Source: Oricola indica (GTDB lineage Bacteria > Pseudomonadota > Alphaproteobacteria > Rhizobiales > Rhizobiaceae). Taken from it: a stretch of 64,000 nt of DNA. The notes beneath the pieces were generated by a model. That model was given only the letters and a program-made list of their open reading frames with translations. It had not been told where the DNA came from and ran no database searches. Positions 44,469 through 52,706 of the stretch are shown here, one piece after another; within the stretch, counting starts at the first letter, position 1, and the number at the start of each line of letters is the position of its first letter. The translations under genes and the position numbers were made by a program. The stretch is from positions 1 to 64,000 of the forward strand of contig NZ_JAINFJ010000010.1 in assembly GCF_019966595.1 (NCBI RefSeq), written 5' to 3'.

Positions 44469-45335
44469 GTGGGCGTTATTATCGGAATGGTCGTTACGCT
44501 GGGATGCGTACTCGGCGGGTTCATGGCCATGGGCGGCCATATCGAAGTCCTCATGCAGCCGTTCGAGTTCGTCATCATCGGCGGCGCCGCAATCGGAATC
44601 TTCATCATCGCCAACCCCATGTCCACGGTGAAGGACAGCGGCAAGGCCGTGATGGAAGCGGTCAAGAACAAGGTGCCGTCGCGCGAGGAGTATCTCGAAC
44701 TGCTCGGCCTGCTCCACCAGCTGCTGCGTGAGCTTAAGACCAAGCCGCGCAACGAGGTCGAAAGCCATATCGACAATTCCGAAGAATCACCCATCTTCCA
44801 GGAGTATCCGCTGGTCCTCGCCAACAAGGACCTGACCAGCTTCATCTGCGACTACTGCCGGCTGATCATCGTCGGCAACGCGCGCCCGCACGAGGTCGAG
44901 GCGCTGATGGAAGAGGAAATCGGCACGATCCGCCACGACAAGCTGAAATCGGCGCATGGCCTGCAGGGCATGGCTGACGGGCTGCCGGCCCTCGGCATCG
45001 TCGCCGCCGTTCTCGGCGTGGTGAAGGCGATGGGCGCGATCGACCAGAGCCCGGAAGTTCTCGGTGGGCTGATCGGCGCGGCGCTGGTCGGCACCTTCGT
45101 CGGCATCTTTCTCGCCTATGCCGTGGTCCAGCCGATCGCGACCAAGATCGGCATCATCCGCGAAAAGAACATCCGGCTCTATTTCGTCGCCAAGCAGACG
45201 CTGATCGCCTACATGAACGGCTCGCTGCCGCAGGTCGCGCTGGAATTCGGCCGCAAGACGATTTCCAACCACGATCGCCCGTCGCTCGATGACGTCGAGA
45301 ACGAGGCGATGGGCGCCGGCGAAAAAGCCGCGTGA
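44469..45335 (+). CDS. motA: Flagellar motor stator protein MotA
   Basis: Stator subunit forming the ion channel with MotB, 288 residues. Membrane helices start at residue 3 ([20 protein letters not shown]), with [21 protein letters not shown]; the later pair includes [20 protein letters not shown] with the channel prolines. The start is the GTG at 44469, which has GGAG 7 bases upstream and aligns with other MotA proteins; an in-frame ATG at 44361 would add 36 residues with no similarity. The stop overlaps the fliM start. First gene of the motA-fliM-fliN-fliG-flhB operon. Confidence 0.94.
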   Translation: MGVIIGMVVTLGCVLGGFMAMGGHIEVLMQPFEFVIIGGAAIGIFIIANPMSTVKDSGKAVMEAVKNKVPSREEYLELLGLLHQLLRELKTKPRNEVESHIDNSEESPIFQEYPLVLANKDLTSFICDYCRLIIVGNARPHEVEALMEEEIGTIRHDKLKSAHGLQGMADGLPALGIVAAVLGVVKAMGAIDQSPEVLGGLIGAALVGTFVGIFLAYAVVQPIATKIGIIREKNIRLYFVAKQTLIAYMNGSLPQVALEFGRKTISNHDRPSLDDVENEAMGAGEKAA

Positions 45336-46294
45336 CAATGAGCGTCTCCTCTTCCCCGAAGGACTACGACCGCGAGGTCTTCGACCGAATACTCGGCCGG
45401 AAGGGGGATGCCGCGCGTCTCGAACCCGCCTGCAAGGCGATCAAGAAGTTCCTGGCGCAACGCCTGCAAGCCATTCTTCAGAAAAACGGGCTCGACGTCG
45501 CGGCAGAGTTCTCGGAATCCCACAATTCCAGCGCGACGGCGCTTTTCGCACGCTACAAGAGCGGCGCGGCCTGTGTCGTTCTGTCCGCCAAGCCGCCATC
45601 GGCGGCCGCCTATGTGATCTGCGACTATCCCGCTTCGGGCATCCTGTCGGAAATCATGCTCGGCGGCGACCCGGAGTTCGCGGCGCTGTCGTCCAACCGC
45701 AAGCCGACGGCGACGGAATGCGATCTCATGCGCCAGTTCGCCGATCTCGTCGGGCAGGCACTCCAGACCAGCTTGTCGACGAAGGACCTGCCCGCCGGCG
45801 TGCGCGTCGCCTTCGATGCCGACGATTTGCGCGACGGCGGCAATGGCGGTTCGGTTGTTGCCTTCGACCTGACGCTTCAATTCGGGGACGCAAGACCCGT
45901 CATCTCCGTCGCCATCACCCATGCCTACATGCTGCAGATGGCGCGCGAAGAACCGGAGACCATCCGCAAGCCCGCGGCGCGCGGCCATGCTTCGACCAAT
46001 CGCAGCGCCCTGACGATCAAGGTTCCGGCTTCCGGCTCCGTGACGATGCCGCCGATGACGCTTGGCGAGCTGGCAATGCTGCGACCCGGCGACGTGCTGC
46101 CGCTCTCGGAATCCGGCGACGCGACCGTTCGCCTGAGGGTGAAGGGTCAACCGCTTTACGAGTGCAGCCTCGGGCGCAAGGGCGCCAATTACGCACTGTG
46201 CCTGCAACGCCCGCATCGGGCGATGTCCGAGGCGCTCAATGGCATCGGAATTCCGCTGCCCGACGACGATTCAGAGGAGACTTACGATGAGTGA
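45332..46294 (+). CDS. fliM: Flagellar motor switch protein FliM
   Basis: Switch component binding CheY-P, about 320 residues. As in rhizobia it is divergent: the middle CheC-like domain is weak, and the C-terminal SpoA domain is seen in [50 protein letters not shown]. The start is either GTG 45332 (overlapping the motA stop as GTGA) or ATG 45338. The N-terminal EIDxLL-type CheY-binding motif of E. coli FliM is not apparent. It overlaps fliN by 8 bases. Confidence 0.88.
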   Translation: MTMSVSSSPKDYDREVFDRILGRKGDAARLEPACKAIKKFLAQRLQAILQKNGLDVAAEFSESHNSSATALFARYKSGAACVVLSAKPPSAAAYVICDYPASGILSEIMLGGDPEFAALSSNRKPTATECDLMRQFADLVGQALQTSLSTKDLPAGVRVAFDADDLRDGGNGGSVVAFDLTLQFGDARPVISVAITHAYMLQMAREEPETIRKPAARGHASTNRSALTIKVPASGSVTMPPMTLGELAMLRPGDVLPLSESGDATVRLRVKGQPLYECSLGRKGANYALCLQRPHRAMSEALNGIGIPLPDDDSEETYDE

Positions 46295-46739
46295 GCCTGA
46301 ACTTTCCCCGCTCGAAGAGCTCGGGCTGACAGACGACCTCACGGCGGAAGGCGATCCGCTGAACGAGGCGATCGCCGAATTGCAAGGCGTGATGGACAAG
46401 GATCACGCATTGGGACCGCTCGAGGATATCGGACTGGACGATCCGTTCGAAACGCCGGCCGCACCGGCGGAGGAACCGCCTGCCAACCATGACAGCAACC
46501 TGCAGAAGCTGGTCATGTCTATCCCGGTGCAGCTGGACGTGGTGATCGGCTCCGCCGAGATGCCGGTGTCGGACCTGATCGGCATGGAGGCCGGTTCCGT
46601 CGTGATGCTCAACCGGAAGATCGGAGAAGCGGTGGATATCTGCGTGAACGGAACGAAAGTCGCCACCGGCGAGATACAGTCGATGGAAGACGATCCGTCG
46701 CGCCTCGGCGTGCGAATCGTCGCACTCGAGAAGTCCTGA
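46287..46739 (+). CDS. fliN: Flagellar motor switch protein FliN
   Basis: Lower C-ring component and FliH docking site, 150 residues. The C-terminal SpoA domain (SIPVQLDVVIGSAEMPVSDLIGMEAGSVVMLNRKIGEAVDICVNGTKVATGEI) is typical. The N-terminal 60 residues are acidic and contain two related pieces, PLEELGLTDD (8-17) and PLEDIGLDDP (44-53). ATG 46287 follows AGAGGAG and lies inside the end of fliM; an earlier in-frame start is rejected for lack of a ribosome site. Confidence 0.94.
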   Translation: MSEPELSPLEELGLTDDLTAEGDPLNEAIAELQGVMDKDHALGPLEDIGLDDPFETPAAPAEEPPANHDSNLQKLVMSIPVQLDVVIGSAEMPVSDLIGMEAGSVVMLNRKIGEAVDICVNGTKVATGEIQSMEDDPSRLGVRIVALEKS

Positions 46740-46781
46740 CACTGAGGGCCTGTGGGCGGTTGCGACCGCCAGGTGCATGAG

Positions 46782-47783
46782 ATGGCGAAACGATACACCC
46801 TGACAAAACCGCAAAGAGCTGCAGCCGTGCTCGTGGCCATGGGGAAAACGCGTGCCTCGCAGCTTCTCAAGTTCTTCAAGAGCGAGGAGCTGCGCGTCAT
46901 GATCGACGCGGCCCATACGCTCAAGAACATCCCGCAGCCCGACCTGGAAGAACTGGTCAAGGAGTTCGAAACCGAGTTTACCGTCGGTGTCGGATTGATG
47001 GATTCGGCGGAATCCATGGAGATGATCCTCAATGAGGGGCTAAGCGACGAAGAGCGCTATGCCCTGACCGGCATGTCGACGGAGACGGTTGACCAGGAAC
47101 CGGAACAGACGGTCTGGGAATTGCTGCCGAAGGTCGACATCGACGAACTGAACGCTTTCTTCGCCGGCGAATCGCCGCAACTCTGCGCCGTCGTCCTGTC
47201 GCGGCTGAATTCGCGGACATCGGCATCGATCATCGAAAAGCTCGATCCGGAACTGCGCAAGGCGACGGTGGCGCGCCTCCTTTCCTCCAAGCCAGTGCCG
47301 CAGTCGGTGATCGAGGTGGTCGAGAAGCGTCTCGACGAGGCATTCAATCTCAGCGACCAGTCCGCGTCGAGCGGTGGCGAAGGCGCATCGCGGCTCGCAG
47401 ATATTCTCAACGAGATGAAGAAAGACGTTTCCGACGACCTGCTTGCACAGCTTGCGCCGGTGATCGGCGACCGGAAGGTCGAGGGCGTCAAATCGAAGAT
47501 TTTCCGTTTCGAGGATATCTCCAGCATTTCCAAGGAAGCGCGTACGCTTCTCTGCGACGGCCTGTCGACCGACGTGCTGACGCTGGCGCTGCGCGAGGCA
47601 GACGGCGACCTGAAGGAGGTCATCCTCTCCTCGATCAGCCAACGCACCCGCCGAATGATCGAATCCGAACTCAGCGCCGGCAAGGCGAAGGTTTCGGACA
47701 TCGAACAGGCACGCAAGTCGATCGCGGCACTGGCGCTGCGTATGGCCGCCGAAGGCCGTATCGAACTGCAAGCCGCCGCCTGA
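46782..47783 (+). CDS. fliG: Flagellar motor switch protein FliG
   Basis: Rotor protein that contacts FliF and MotA, 333 residues. It has the N-terminal FliF-binding domain (KPQRAAAVLVAMGKTRASQLLKFF), the armadillo middle domain and the C-terminal torque helix region (FRFEDISSISKEARTLLCDGLSTDVLTLALREADGDLKEVILSSISQRTRRMIESEL), where the charged residues facing MotA occur. ATG 46782 has AGGTG upstream; two in-frame GTG codons further up are less likely. It lies 42 bases after fliN. Confidence 0.96.
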   Translation: MAKRYTLTKPQRAAAVLVAMGKTRASQLLKFFKSEELRVMIDAAHTLKNIPQPDLEELVKEFETEFTVGVGLMDSAESMEMILNEGLSDEERYALTGMSTETVDQEPEQTVWELLPKVDIDELNAFFAGESPQLCAVVLSRLNSRTSASIIEKLDPELRKATVARLLSSKPVPQSVIEVVEKRLDEAFNLSDQSASSGGEGASRLADILNEMKKDVSDDLLAQLAPVIGDRKVEGVKSKIFRFEDISSISKEARTLLCDGLSTDVLTLALREADGDLKEVILSSISQRTRRMIESELSAGKAKVSDIEQARKSIAALALRMAAEGRIELQAAA

Positions 47784-47803
47784 CGGTCACATAAGAGAGC
47801 ATC

Positions 47804-48874
47804 ATGGCCGACGATCAGGACAAGGAAAGCAAAACCGAGGAGGCAACGGAGAAGAAGATCCGCGACGCTCTGGACAAGGGTCAGACACCCTTTTCCCGGG
47901 AAACGCCGATCCTGTTCTCGCTGCTCGCCATCCTGTTTGTCGCCACCTTCTTCATGCCGGGACGGATTTCGGCGACGGCGCAGCAACTTGCCGCCATGAT
48001 GGACCAGTCCTTCGAATACCATCTGTACGGAAGCGGAGACGTCTACTGGCTGATCCAGCGCGTGGTCCTGATCGCATCGGCCGTAACCCTGCCCCTGTTC
48101 GCGGCACTCATACTTGCCGGGGTCGCCGGTTCGGCGGCGCAGAACACGCCGCGTTTCGTCGGCGACCGGATCAAGCCGCAGCTCTCGCGGATCTCGCTGA
48201 TCAAGGGTTGGGAACGGATCTTCAGTGCGAAGGGTTTCGCCGAGTTCCTCAAATCCGTGGCCAAGCTGCTGTTCGCCAGCGTCCTCGTCGCGCTGATCTT
48301 GCATGACCTCGTGCCGCGCATGCTGGAAGGCATGGGCAGCGAGGTCGGCGCCTTCCTGTCGACCGTCAACGGGCTGATGCTGAAGATGTTCGGCGCGATC
48401 ATTTTCGCGATGGTTCTGATCGCGACGGCCGACTGGTTCTGGACCCGCTTCCAGTGGCGCGCCGACCTCAAGATGACCCGGCAAGAGGTCAAGGACGAGC
48501 TGAAACAGTCGCAGGGCGACCCGATCATCAAGGCGCGGCTCCGGTCGGTCGCCTATGACCGGGCGAGAAAGCGCATGATGAACGCGGTGCCCACCGCCTC
48601 ATTGGTCATCGCCAACCCGACCCATCTGGCGATCGCGCTGCGCTACGAACCCGGCAAGGACGCCGCCCCGGTCGTCGTCGCCAAGGGACAGGACCTGATC
48701 GCGCTCAAGATCAGGGCCATCGCCGAGGAAAACGGCGTTCCCGTCTTCCAGAATGTCGAGCTTGCACGCGCCATGTACAAGCACATCTCGCTCGACCAGA
48801 TCATTCCACCCGAGTTCTTCAAGGCCGTCGCGGAGCTGATTTCGGTTCTTCGCCGGCGAGCACGGAAAAGCTGA
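47804..48874 (+). CDS. flhB: Flagellar export protein FlhB
   Basis: Export specificity switch of the type III gate, 356 residues. It has four membrane segments in residues 35-210, then a cytoplasmic domain with the autocleavage motif N271-P-T-H (VIANPTHLAIALRYE). The N-terminal DKESKTEEATEKKIRDALDKGQTPFSRE is conserved family sequence. It follows fliG by 20 bases and is 5 bases before the next gene. FliK encoded at 25493 is its partner in the switch. Confidence 0.97.
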   Translation: MADDQDKESKTEEATEKKIRDALDKGQTPFSRETPILFSLLAILFVATFFMPGRISATAQQLAAMMDQSFEYHLYGSGDVYWLIQRVVLIASAVTLPLFAALILAGVAGSAAQNTPRFVGDRIKPQLSRISLIKGWERIFSAKGFAEFLKSVAKLLFASVLVALILHDLVPRMLEGMGSEVGAFLSTVNGLMLKMFGAIIFAMVLIATADWFWTRFQWRADLKMTRQEVKDELKQSQGDPIIKARLRSVAYDRARKRMMNAVPTASLVIANPTHLAIALRYEPGKDAAPVVVAKGQDLIALKIRAIAEENGVPVFQNVELARAMYKHISLDQIIPPEFFKAVAELISVLRRRARKS

Positions 48875-48879
48875 TTACG

Positions 48880-49353
48880 ATGCTGGCACAAGATATCTGT
48901 CTTGAACTTGAACCCCATGTCGCCGAGGCGTTCGCGAACCTCGCGGCCGAATTGCGGCTCGTCGATATCAGCGATTACATCGCCTATCTGCGCATGGAAC
49001 AATATGGCTGCGTCGCCGACATCGTGCGCGATGCCGCAGACCTTTATTTCACGCCAGGCTACGTCGAATTCGCGATGGATGGCGAGACCTCGGCCGAATG
49101 GGGCGTCGCGCCGGAAGTCACCCTCATGCTGGTGATCAACAGCGCCCGCGCCAAGGCGCATGTCGCGCTGAAATTGTGCGAGAACCACGCCGAGGTCAAA
49201 ATGGGTTATGTCAGCTTCGCCTCGGAATTCGAGGCCCGCCATGACAGGGCCTGGATGCTGCTGAACGACATCGCCGTCAACAGGACGGGGCCAAGGGGCA
49301 GGCTGTCGCGACCTTGGCAGTATAATGGCTTTTCGGGTTATCCGACCGCCTGA
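48880..49353 (+). CDS. Unknown protein, last gene of the motA-flhB operon
   Basis: A 157-residue soluble protein, no signal peptide, no membrane segment, with a mixed alpha/beta pattern (AYLRMEQYGCVADIVRDAADLYFTPGYVEFAMDG, then LKLCENHAEVKMGYVSFASEFEARHDRAWMLLNDI). It starts 5 bases after the flhB stop, so it is very likely co-translated with the motor genes. No family was recognised. A regulatory or assembly role in motility is only suggested by context. It converges on the PAS-like gene with 4 bases between the stop codons. Confidence 0.82.
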   Translation: MLAQDICLELEPHVAEAFANLAAELRLVDISDYIAYLRMEQYGCVADIVRDAADLYFTPGYVEFAMDGETSAEWGVAPEVTLMLVINSARAKAHVALKLCENHAEVKMGYVSFASEFEARHDRAWMLLNDIAVNRTGPRGRLSRPWQYNGFSGYPTA

Positions 49354-49357
49354 ACGT

Positions 49358-49822
49358 TCACGAATTTTCGGAGCGGACGGGCATGCGGTCATGTGCGCGC
49401 AGTTCGTGACGCGACATCAAAAGCGTTCCGCTCCAGTCGCCGCGCGATTTCCCGGCCTCGTTGGACGGGACGATGAAACCGTGAACGAACGCGCCCTTCG
49501 GAAACGCCAGCCGGGCCGTGAAGTGAAACGGATGTCCCTTACCGGACAGCATTTCGAGCAGTTCGAGCAACTCCCGGCGGCAAGCGGGATCATAGGCCTG
49601 GATAAAGCGGCGTATCCCGACATGCTCTTCCTGCGGAGCGAAGCCGTGGAATTCGCGTGCGACCGGTCCGACCGAAATCATCGCGCTGTCCAGGTCGAAC
49701 GAAAACCAGTCCACCCGCACATGCGGCGAAAGTCGCTTCAGTTCGGTCTCGGTATCGATGGCAGTGTTCGTGTCGCCCGTGTTCATTGGAACGATCGCAC
49801 CGCCGAATAACATGTGTGTCAT
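49358..49822 (-). CDS. Single-domain PAS-like protein
   Basis: A 154-residue protein whose middle and end look like one PAS fold: VDWFSFDLDSAMISVGPVAREFHGFAP, IRRFIQAYDPACRRELLELLEMLSGKGHPFHFTARL, then FVHGFIVPSNE. No output domain (kinase, GGDEF, HTH) follows, so it would have to act by partner binding. ATG 49822 is preceded by AGGA; in-frame ATG codons at residues 4 and 13 are alternatives. It is convergent with the last gene of the motor operon and divergent from the stress-promoter gene. The PAS assignment is moderate. Confidence 0.7.
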   Translation of the reverse strand: MTHMLFGGAIVPMNTGDTNTAIDTETELKRLSPHVRVDWFSFDLDSAMISVGPVAREFHGFAPQEEHVGIRRFIQAYDPACRRELLELLEMLSGKGHPFHFTARLAFPKGAFVHGFIVPSNEAGKSRGDWSGTLLMSRHELRAHDRMPVRSENS

Positions 49823-50027
49823 CGGTCAGTCCTGTACTTGAAATCCGCTGCATCGGTTTTTTGCTGGGCGCCGGCACATCATGCAGGCGGGCGCGACCGG
49901 AAGTCGGAATACTATTGCCGCGCACTAATCCCGAAACGGGAATGTCCTGCAATCTTTATCCTTTGTTAACCTGAATACCGCGCATTTTAGGCGAATGCCC
50001 GCTAGCGGCAGATTTCCCGCGCAGGCT

Positions 50028-50052
50028 GGAACCATGCGATTTCTGCTCCGTT
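50028..50052 (+). promoter_or_regulatory. EcfG-type general stress promoter
   Basis: GGAAC (50028-50032) and CGTT (50049-50052) are separated by 16 bases, matching the alphaproteobacterial EcfG (sigma-EcfG/RpoE2) consensus GGAAC-N16/17-CGTT. It lies 38 bases before the ATG at 50090, a normal leader distance. Confidence 0.72.
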
Positions 50053-50089
50053 GTGTCCGAATGAAATTCAGGACAGCACGGAGTGCGCC

Positions 50090-50332
50090 ATGACCAGCAA
50101 CAATCGAAAATCAGACAATGACCGGCTCAACCGGGCGGACATCGCCAATGAAGAAATGGGCCGCAACAGCCTGCAGGGGAACGACCAGGAAAACGTGCGC
50201 AATCAGCGCCATGCGGTTCCCGACGTAAAGACCGAACCGGACTGGATCATGGAAAGCTTCAAGAAGCTCGACAAGGAAAGGCGTGCCCGTGAAGACCTTG
50301 GAAAAGGCAATCGGAGCTCGCAGGAAGGCTGA
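50090..50332 (+). CDS. Small hydrophilic protein, likely general stress regulon
   Basis: An 80-residue, highly charged protein with no hydrophobic core segment (NNRKSDNDRLNRADIANEEMGRNSLQGNDQENVRNQRH, rich in Asn, Asp, Arg, Gln), probably disordered. It has GGAG 8 bases before the ATG; an upstream ATG at 50051 lies in the promoter leader and is rejected. The EcfG-type promoter 38 bases upstream points to stress induction. Members of such families have no known activity. The flavin reductase gene 45 bases downstream may be co-transcribed. Confidence 0.78.
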   Translation: MTSNNRKSDNDRLNRADIANEEMGRNSLQGNDQENVRNQRHAVPDVKTEPDWIMESFKKLDKERRAREDLGKGNRSSQEG

Positions 50333-50377
50333 AACCGGCCACGACGTACGAACGGGAAGTCAAGCAAGGAAAGCCCT

Positions 50378-51046
50378 ATGACCAGCACGGTAACGATCCG
50401 GGCGATCACGCCCGTCGCCCACAATGTATTTTCATACGACCTCGACAGGCCCGAGGGCTATTCCTTCGAGCCCGGACAGGCGACCGAGGTGGCCATCGAC
50501 AAGGATGGCTGGCGCGACGAAAAACGTCCCTTCACCTTCACCTCGCTTCCCGGTGACGAGCGCCTTCAATTCACCATCAAGTCCTACCCGGACCATGACG
50601 GCGTGACGGACCAATTGCAGAAACTGCTGGTCGGCGACCGGCTGATCATCGACGAGCCTTGGGGCACGATCTCATACAAGGGGCCCGGCGTGTTCATCGC
50701 GGGCGGTGCCGGCCTGACGCCGTTCCTCGCGATCCTGCGCGAACGCAACAATTCCGAGGGGCACCTCGCCGACCACACACTGCTGTTTGCCAATCGCCGG
50801 GAGCGCGACATCATCCTGCGCGACGAGCTGGAAACCATACCGGGCCTGACGGTACGGTATATTCTCAGCGAGGAGGACAAGAGCGGTCTCGATCACGGGA
50901 TGATCGACCGGGCCTATCTGGAAAGCGTGATCGACGATTTCGACCAGACTTTCTATCTGTGCGGGCCGGACCCGATGGTGAAGGACCTCAAAGCCGTACT
51001 GAATGACCTCGGCGCCGACCCCGAAGGACTGGTCTTCGAGAAATAG
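50378..51046 (+). CDS. Flavodoxin/ferredoxin NADP reductase-like oxidoreductase
   Basis: A 222-residue flavoprotein of the ferredoxin-NADP reductase superfamily. The FAD domain shows KRPFTFTSLP (the R-x-Y/F-T-x-x-S flavin site) and IKSYPDHDGVTDQL; the nucleotide domain shows GGAGLTPFLAILRE and FYLCGPDPMVKDL near the C terminus, the usual NAD(P)H contacts. There is no 2Fe-2S domain, so electrons go to a separate partner. It lies 45 bases after the EcfG-driven small gene and could belong to the same transcript. The partner and exact substrate are unknown. Confidence 0.88.
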   Translation: MTSTVTIRAITPVAHNVFSYDLDRPEGYSFEPGQATEVAIDKDGWRDEKRPFTFTSLPGDERLQFTIKSYPDHDGVTDQLQKLLVGDRLIIDEPWGTISYKGPGVFIAGGAGLTPFLAILRERNNSEGHLADHTLLFANRRERDIILRDELETIPGLTVRYILSEEDKSGLDHGMIDRAYLESVIDDFDQTFYLCGPDPMVKDLKAVLNDLGADPEGLVFEK

Positions 51047-51067
51047 GTCGAATGAGGCCCGGACGGC

Positions 51068-51556
51068 TCAATTCATGACGGCCTGACCGCGACCGTCGCA
51101 CATCACCGGCGCGAATTTGCGCTCCGGCATGTTGAGCAGGGTTTCCAACTCGCGATTGCCGTCCACGAGGTCCGCGAGGCAAATATCGTCGAGCGAGTTG
51201 TAAAAGGCCTCCACCGCCTTCTTCAGCGCCGGCCGCAGCCAGCAACTGCCGATCAGCGGACAATTATTTTCCTTCTTGTCGAAACATTCGGCGAAAGGCA
51301 GATCGGACTCGAAGACGCGAAACACGGACCCGACACGTATCTCCTCGGCAGGCCGGGCCAGATACATGCCGCCATTGCGGCCGCGCATGGCCCGGATATA
51401 GCCCAGATGAGCGAGTTGACGGATCACCTGGCCAAGATGGTTCTTGGAGGCGTTGCACTTCTCCGCGATTTCGGCCTTCGTGATACTGTAGCCGGGATTG
51501 ACGGCACAGGTCATCAGCACGCGCATCGCGAGATTTGTTCTAATGGTTAGGCGCAT
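51068..51556 (-). CDS. Rrf2-family regulator, NsrR-like
   Basis: A 162-residue winged-helix regulator. The DNA-binding helix is NASKNHLGQVIRQLAHLGYI, followed by RGRNGGMYLA. Three cysteines, C91, C99 and C105 (ECFDKKENNCPLIGSCWL), have the spacing of the Fe-S ligands of NsrR and RirA; the helix and the SKNHLGQVIRQLA stretch look more like NsrR, the nitric oxide sensor. ATG 51556 begins the family motif MRLTIRTNLAMRVLM; upstream in-frame sequence has no similarity. An FNR-type box lies about 80 bases upstream. Iron sensing (RirA) is the alternative. Confidence 0.85.
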   Translation of the reverse strand: MRLTIRTNLAMRVLMTCAVNPGYSITKAEIAEKCNASKNHLGQVIRQLAHLGYIRAMRGRNGGMYLARPAEEIRVGSVFRVFESDLPFAECFDKKENNCPLIGSCWLRPALKKAVEAFYNSLDDICLADLVDGNRELETLLNMPERKFAPVMCDGRGQAVMN

Positions 51557-51628
51557 GACTTCGTCGCGTCCAGCCGCATTGTTCCATCGTTTCAGTCTGG
51601 ATCGTACACCGCCCGATACAAACGCTAC

Positions 51629-51642
51629 TTGATCGAGATCAT
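51629..51642 (-). promoter_or_regulatory. FNR/NnrR-type box upstream of the Rrf2 regulator
   Basis: TTGAT-CGAG-ATCAT (51629-51642) matches the FNR/Dnr/NnrR consensus TTGAT-N4-ATCAA at 9 of 10 positions. It lies 73-86 bases from the regulator ATG, at a promoter-like distance, in a 207-base gap without genes. Consistent with control by oxygen or nitrogen oxides. Confidence 0.5.
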
Positions 51643-51763
51643 ACGATCCTGTCCTCCCGACAAGCGGTAGCCGCTTTAAATAGCGGGGAACCGGCGGTTT
51701 TTCCAGTCTATTGCCGCAAATGGCGCCTTTTGTAAGCCACGAGGGCCATGGCAATGCGCAGGA

Positions 51764-52702
51764 TCAGCCGTGTGAAATCTCCCGGAATGAGGCCGGCGTC
51801 ATGTTACAGGCACGCAGGAAATCACGCTGAAAATGTGCCTGATCAGCATAGCCGCAGCAATAGCCGATCTCGGCAAGCGGCGTCTCGGTCCGACGCAGCA
51901 TCCGGCCGGCCTGTCCGTAGCGGATTTCGCGTACTACGCTGGAAAAGCTGCGATTTTCGGCGGCAAGCGCCCTTTGCAGCGAACGGCTGGACAAACCCAG
52001 TGCCCTCGCTGCCTCGCCGACATGCCAATTGCGGCCTGGATCGCGAGCCAGAAGGCCCCAAAGACGCTTATGGGGAGAACCGTCCGCATCACCAATCGGC
52101 GCTTCGGATGCGTCGGTTTCGATCGCTTCGAAGCCTTCCCAACGGATGTGAAACAGCGATGTTTTCGCGTCATCGAGCGATCCAGTTTCGAAGTTGAGGG
52201 CCGATTCGGCCTTTCTTCCGCCGATCTCCACCATGATGGCGCGGGCCCCGATCAGGGACAGGAGACCGGCGATCACGCCGCAGATCAGGACGTTTTCACT
52301 TGCAGTCGGCATGCCGCTTTGCGCGCTGCGCCGGCAATCGAAGCCTTTCTCCCCGACCTCGATCACGGTCCGGTTGGCGGAGTGGTGATAGCTCTCGAAG
52401 CGCATCCATTTCTGCGCGAGAACCGCCGGATCAGGCGATGCGACGAGCGCGGCAATGGTGGGATCTCGTGCATGATCGGCAAGAGATCGCCCGACCCGCA
52501 GCAACGGCGCCGCGCCGCCCTTGCGATAGGCATGATCGATGATGGAGCGCTTGGCGGCGGGATCGACCAGCGCATCGCGCATCGGGTCGACCGACAGAGC
52601 GTCCGGCGGCAGCAGGCTTCCGTCCTCGCGGGACAGCGCCGTGACGACGAGGGCGACCAGCTTCGCGCTGGCGAAATTACCGGGCATTCGCCGCGCAGCC
52701 AT
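51764..52702 (-). CDS. AraC-family transcriptional regulator
   Basis: A 312-residue regulator of the type with an N-terminal arabinose-binding-like domain (DUF4863/AraC_N-like, residues 1-195) and a C-terminal double helix-turn-helix (HVGEAARALGLSSRSLQRALAAENRSFSSVVREIRYGQAGRMLRRTETPLAEIGYCCGYADQAHFQRDF). It starts 4 bases after the SDR stop codon on the same strand, so it is co-transcribed with it. It probably controls the SDR operon; the effector is unknown. Confidence 0.9.
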   Translation of the reverse strand: MAARRMPGNFASAKLVALVVTALSREDGSLLPPDALSVDPMRDALVDPAAKRSIIDHAYRKGGAAPLLRVGRSLADHARDPTIAALVASPDPAVLAQKWMRFESYHHSANRTVIEVGEKGFDCRRSAQSGMPTASENVLICGVIAGLLSLIGARAIMVEIGGRKAESALNFETGSLDDAKTSLFHIRWEGFEAIETDASEAPIGDADGSPHKRLWGLLARDPGRNWHVGEAARALGLSSRSLQRALAAENRSFSSVVREIRYGQAGRMLRRTETPLAEIGYCCGYADQAHFQRDFLRACNMTPASFREISHG

Positions 52703-52706
52703 CGGC

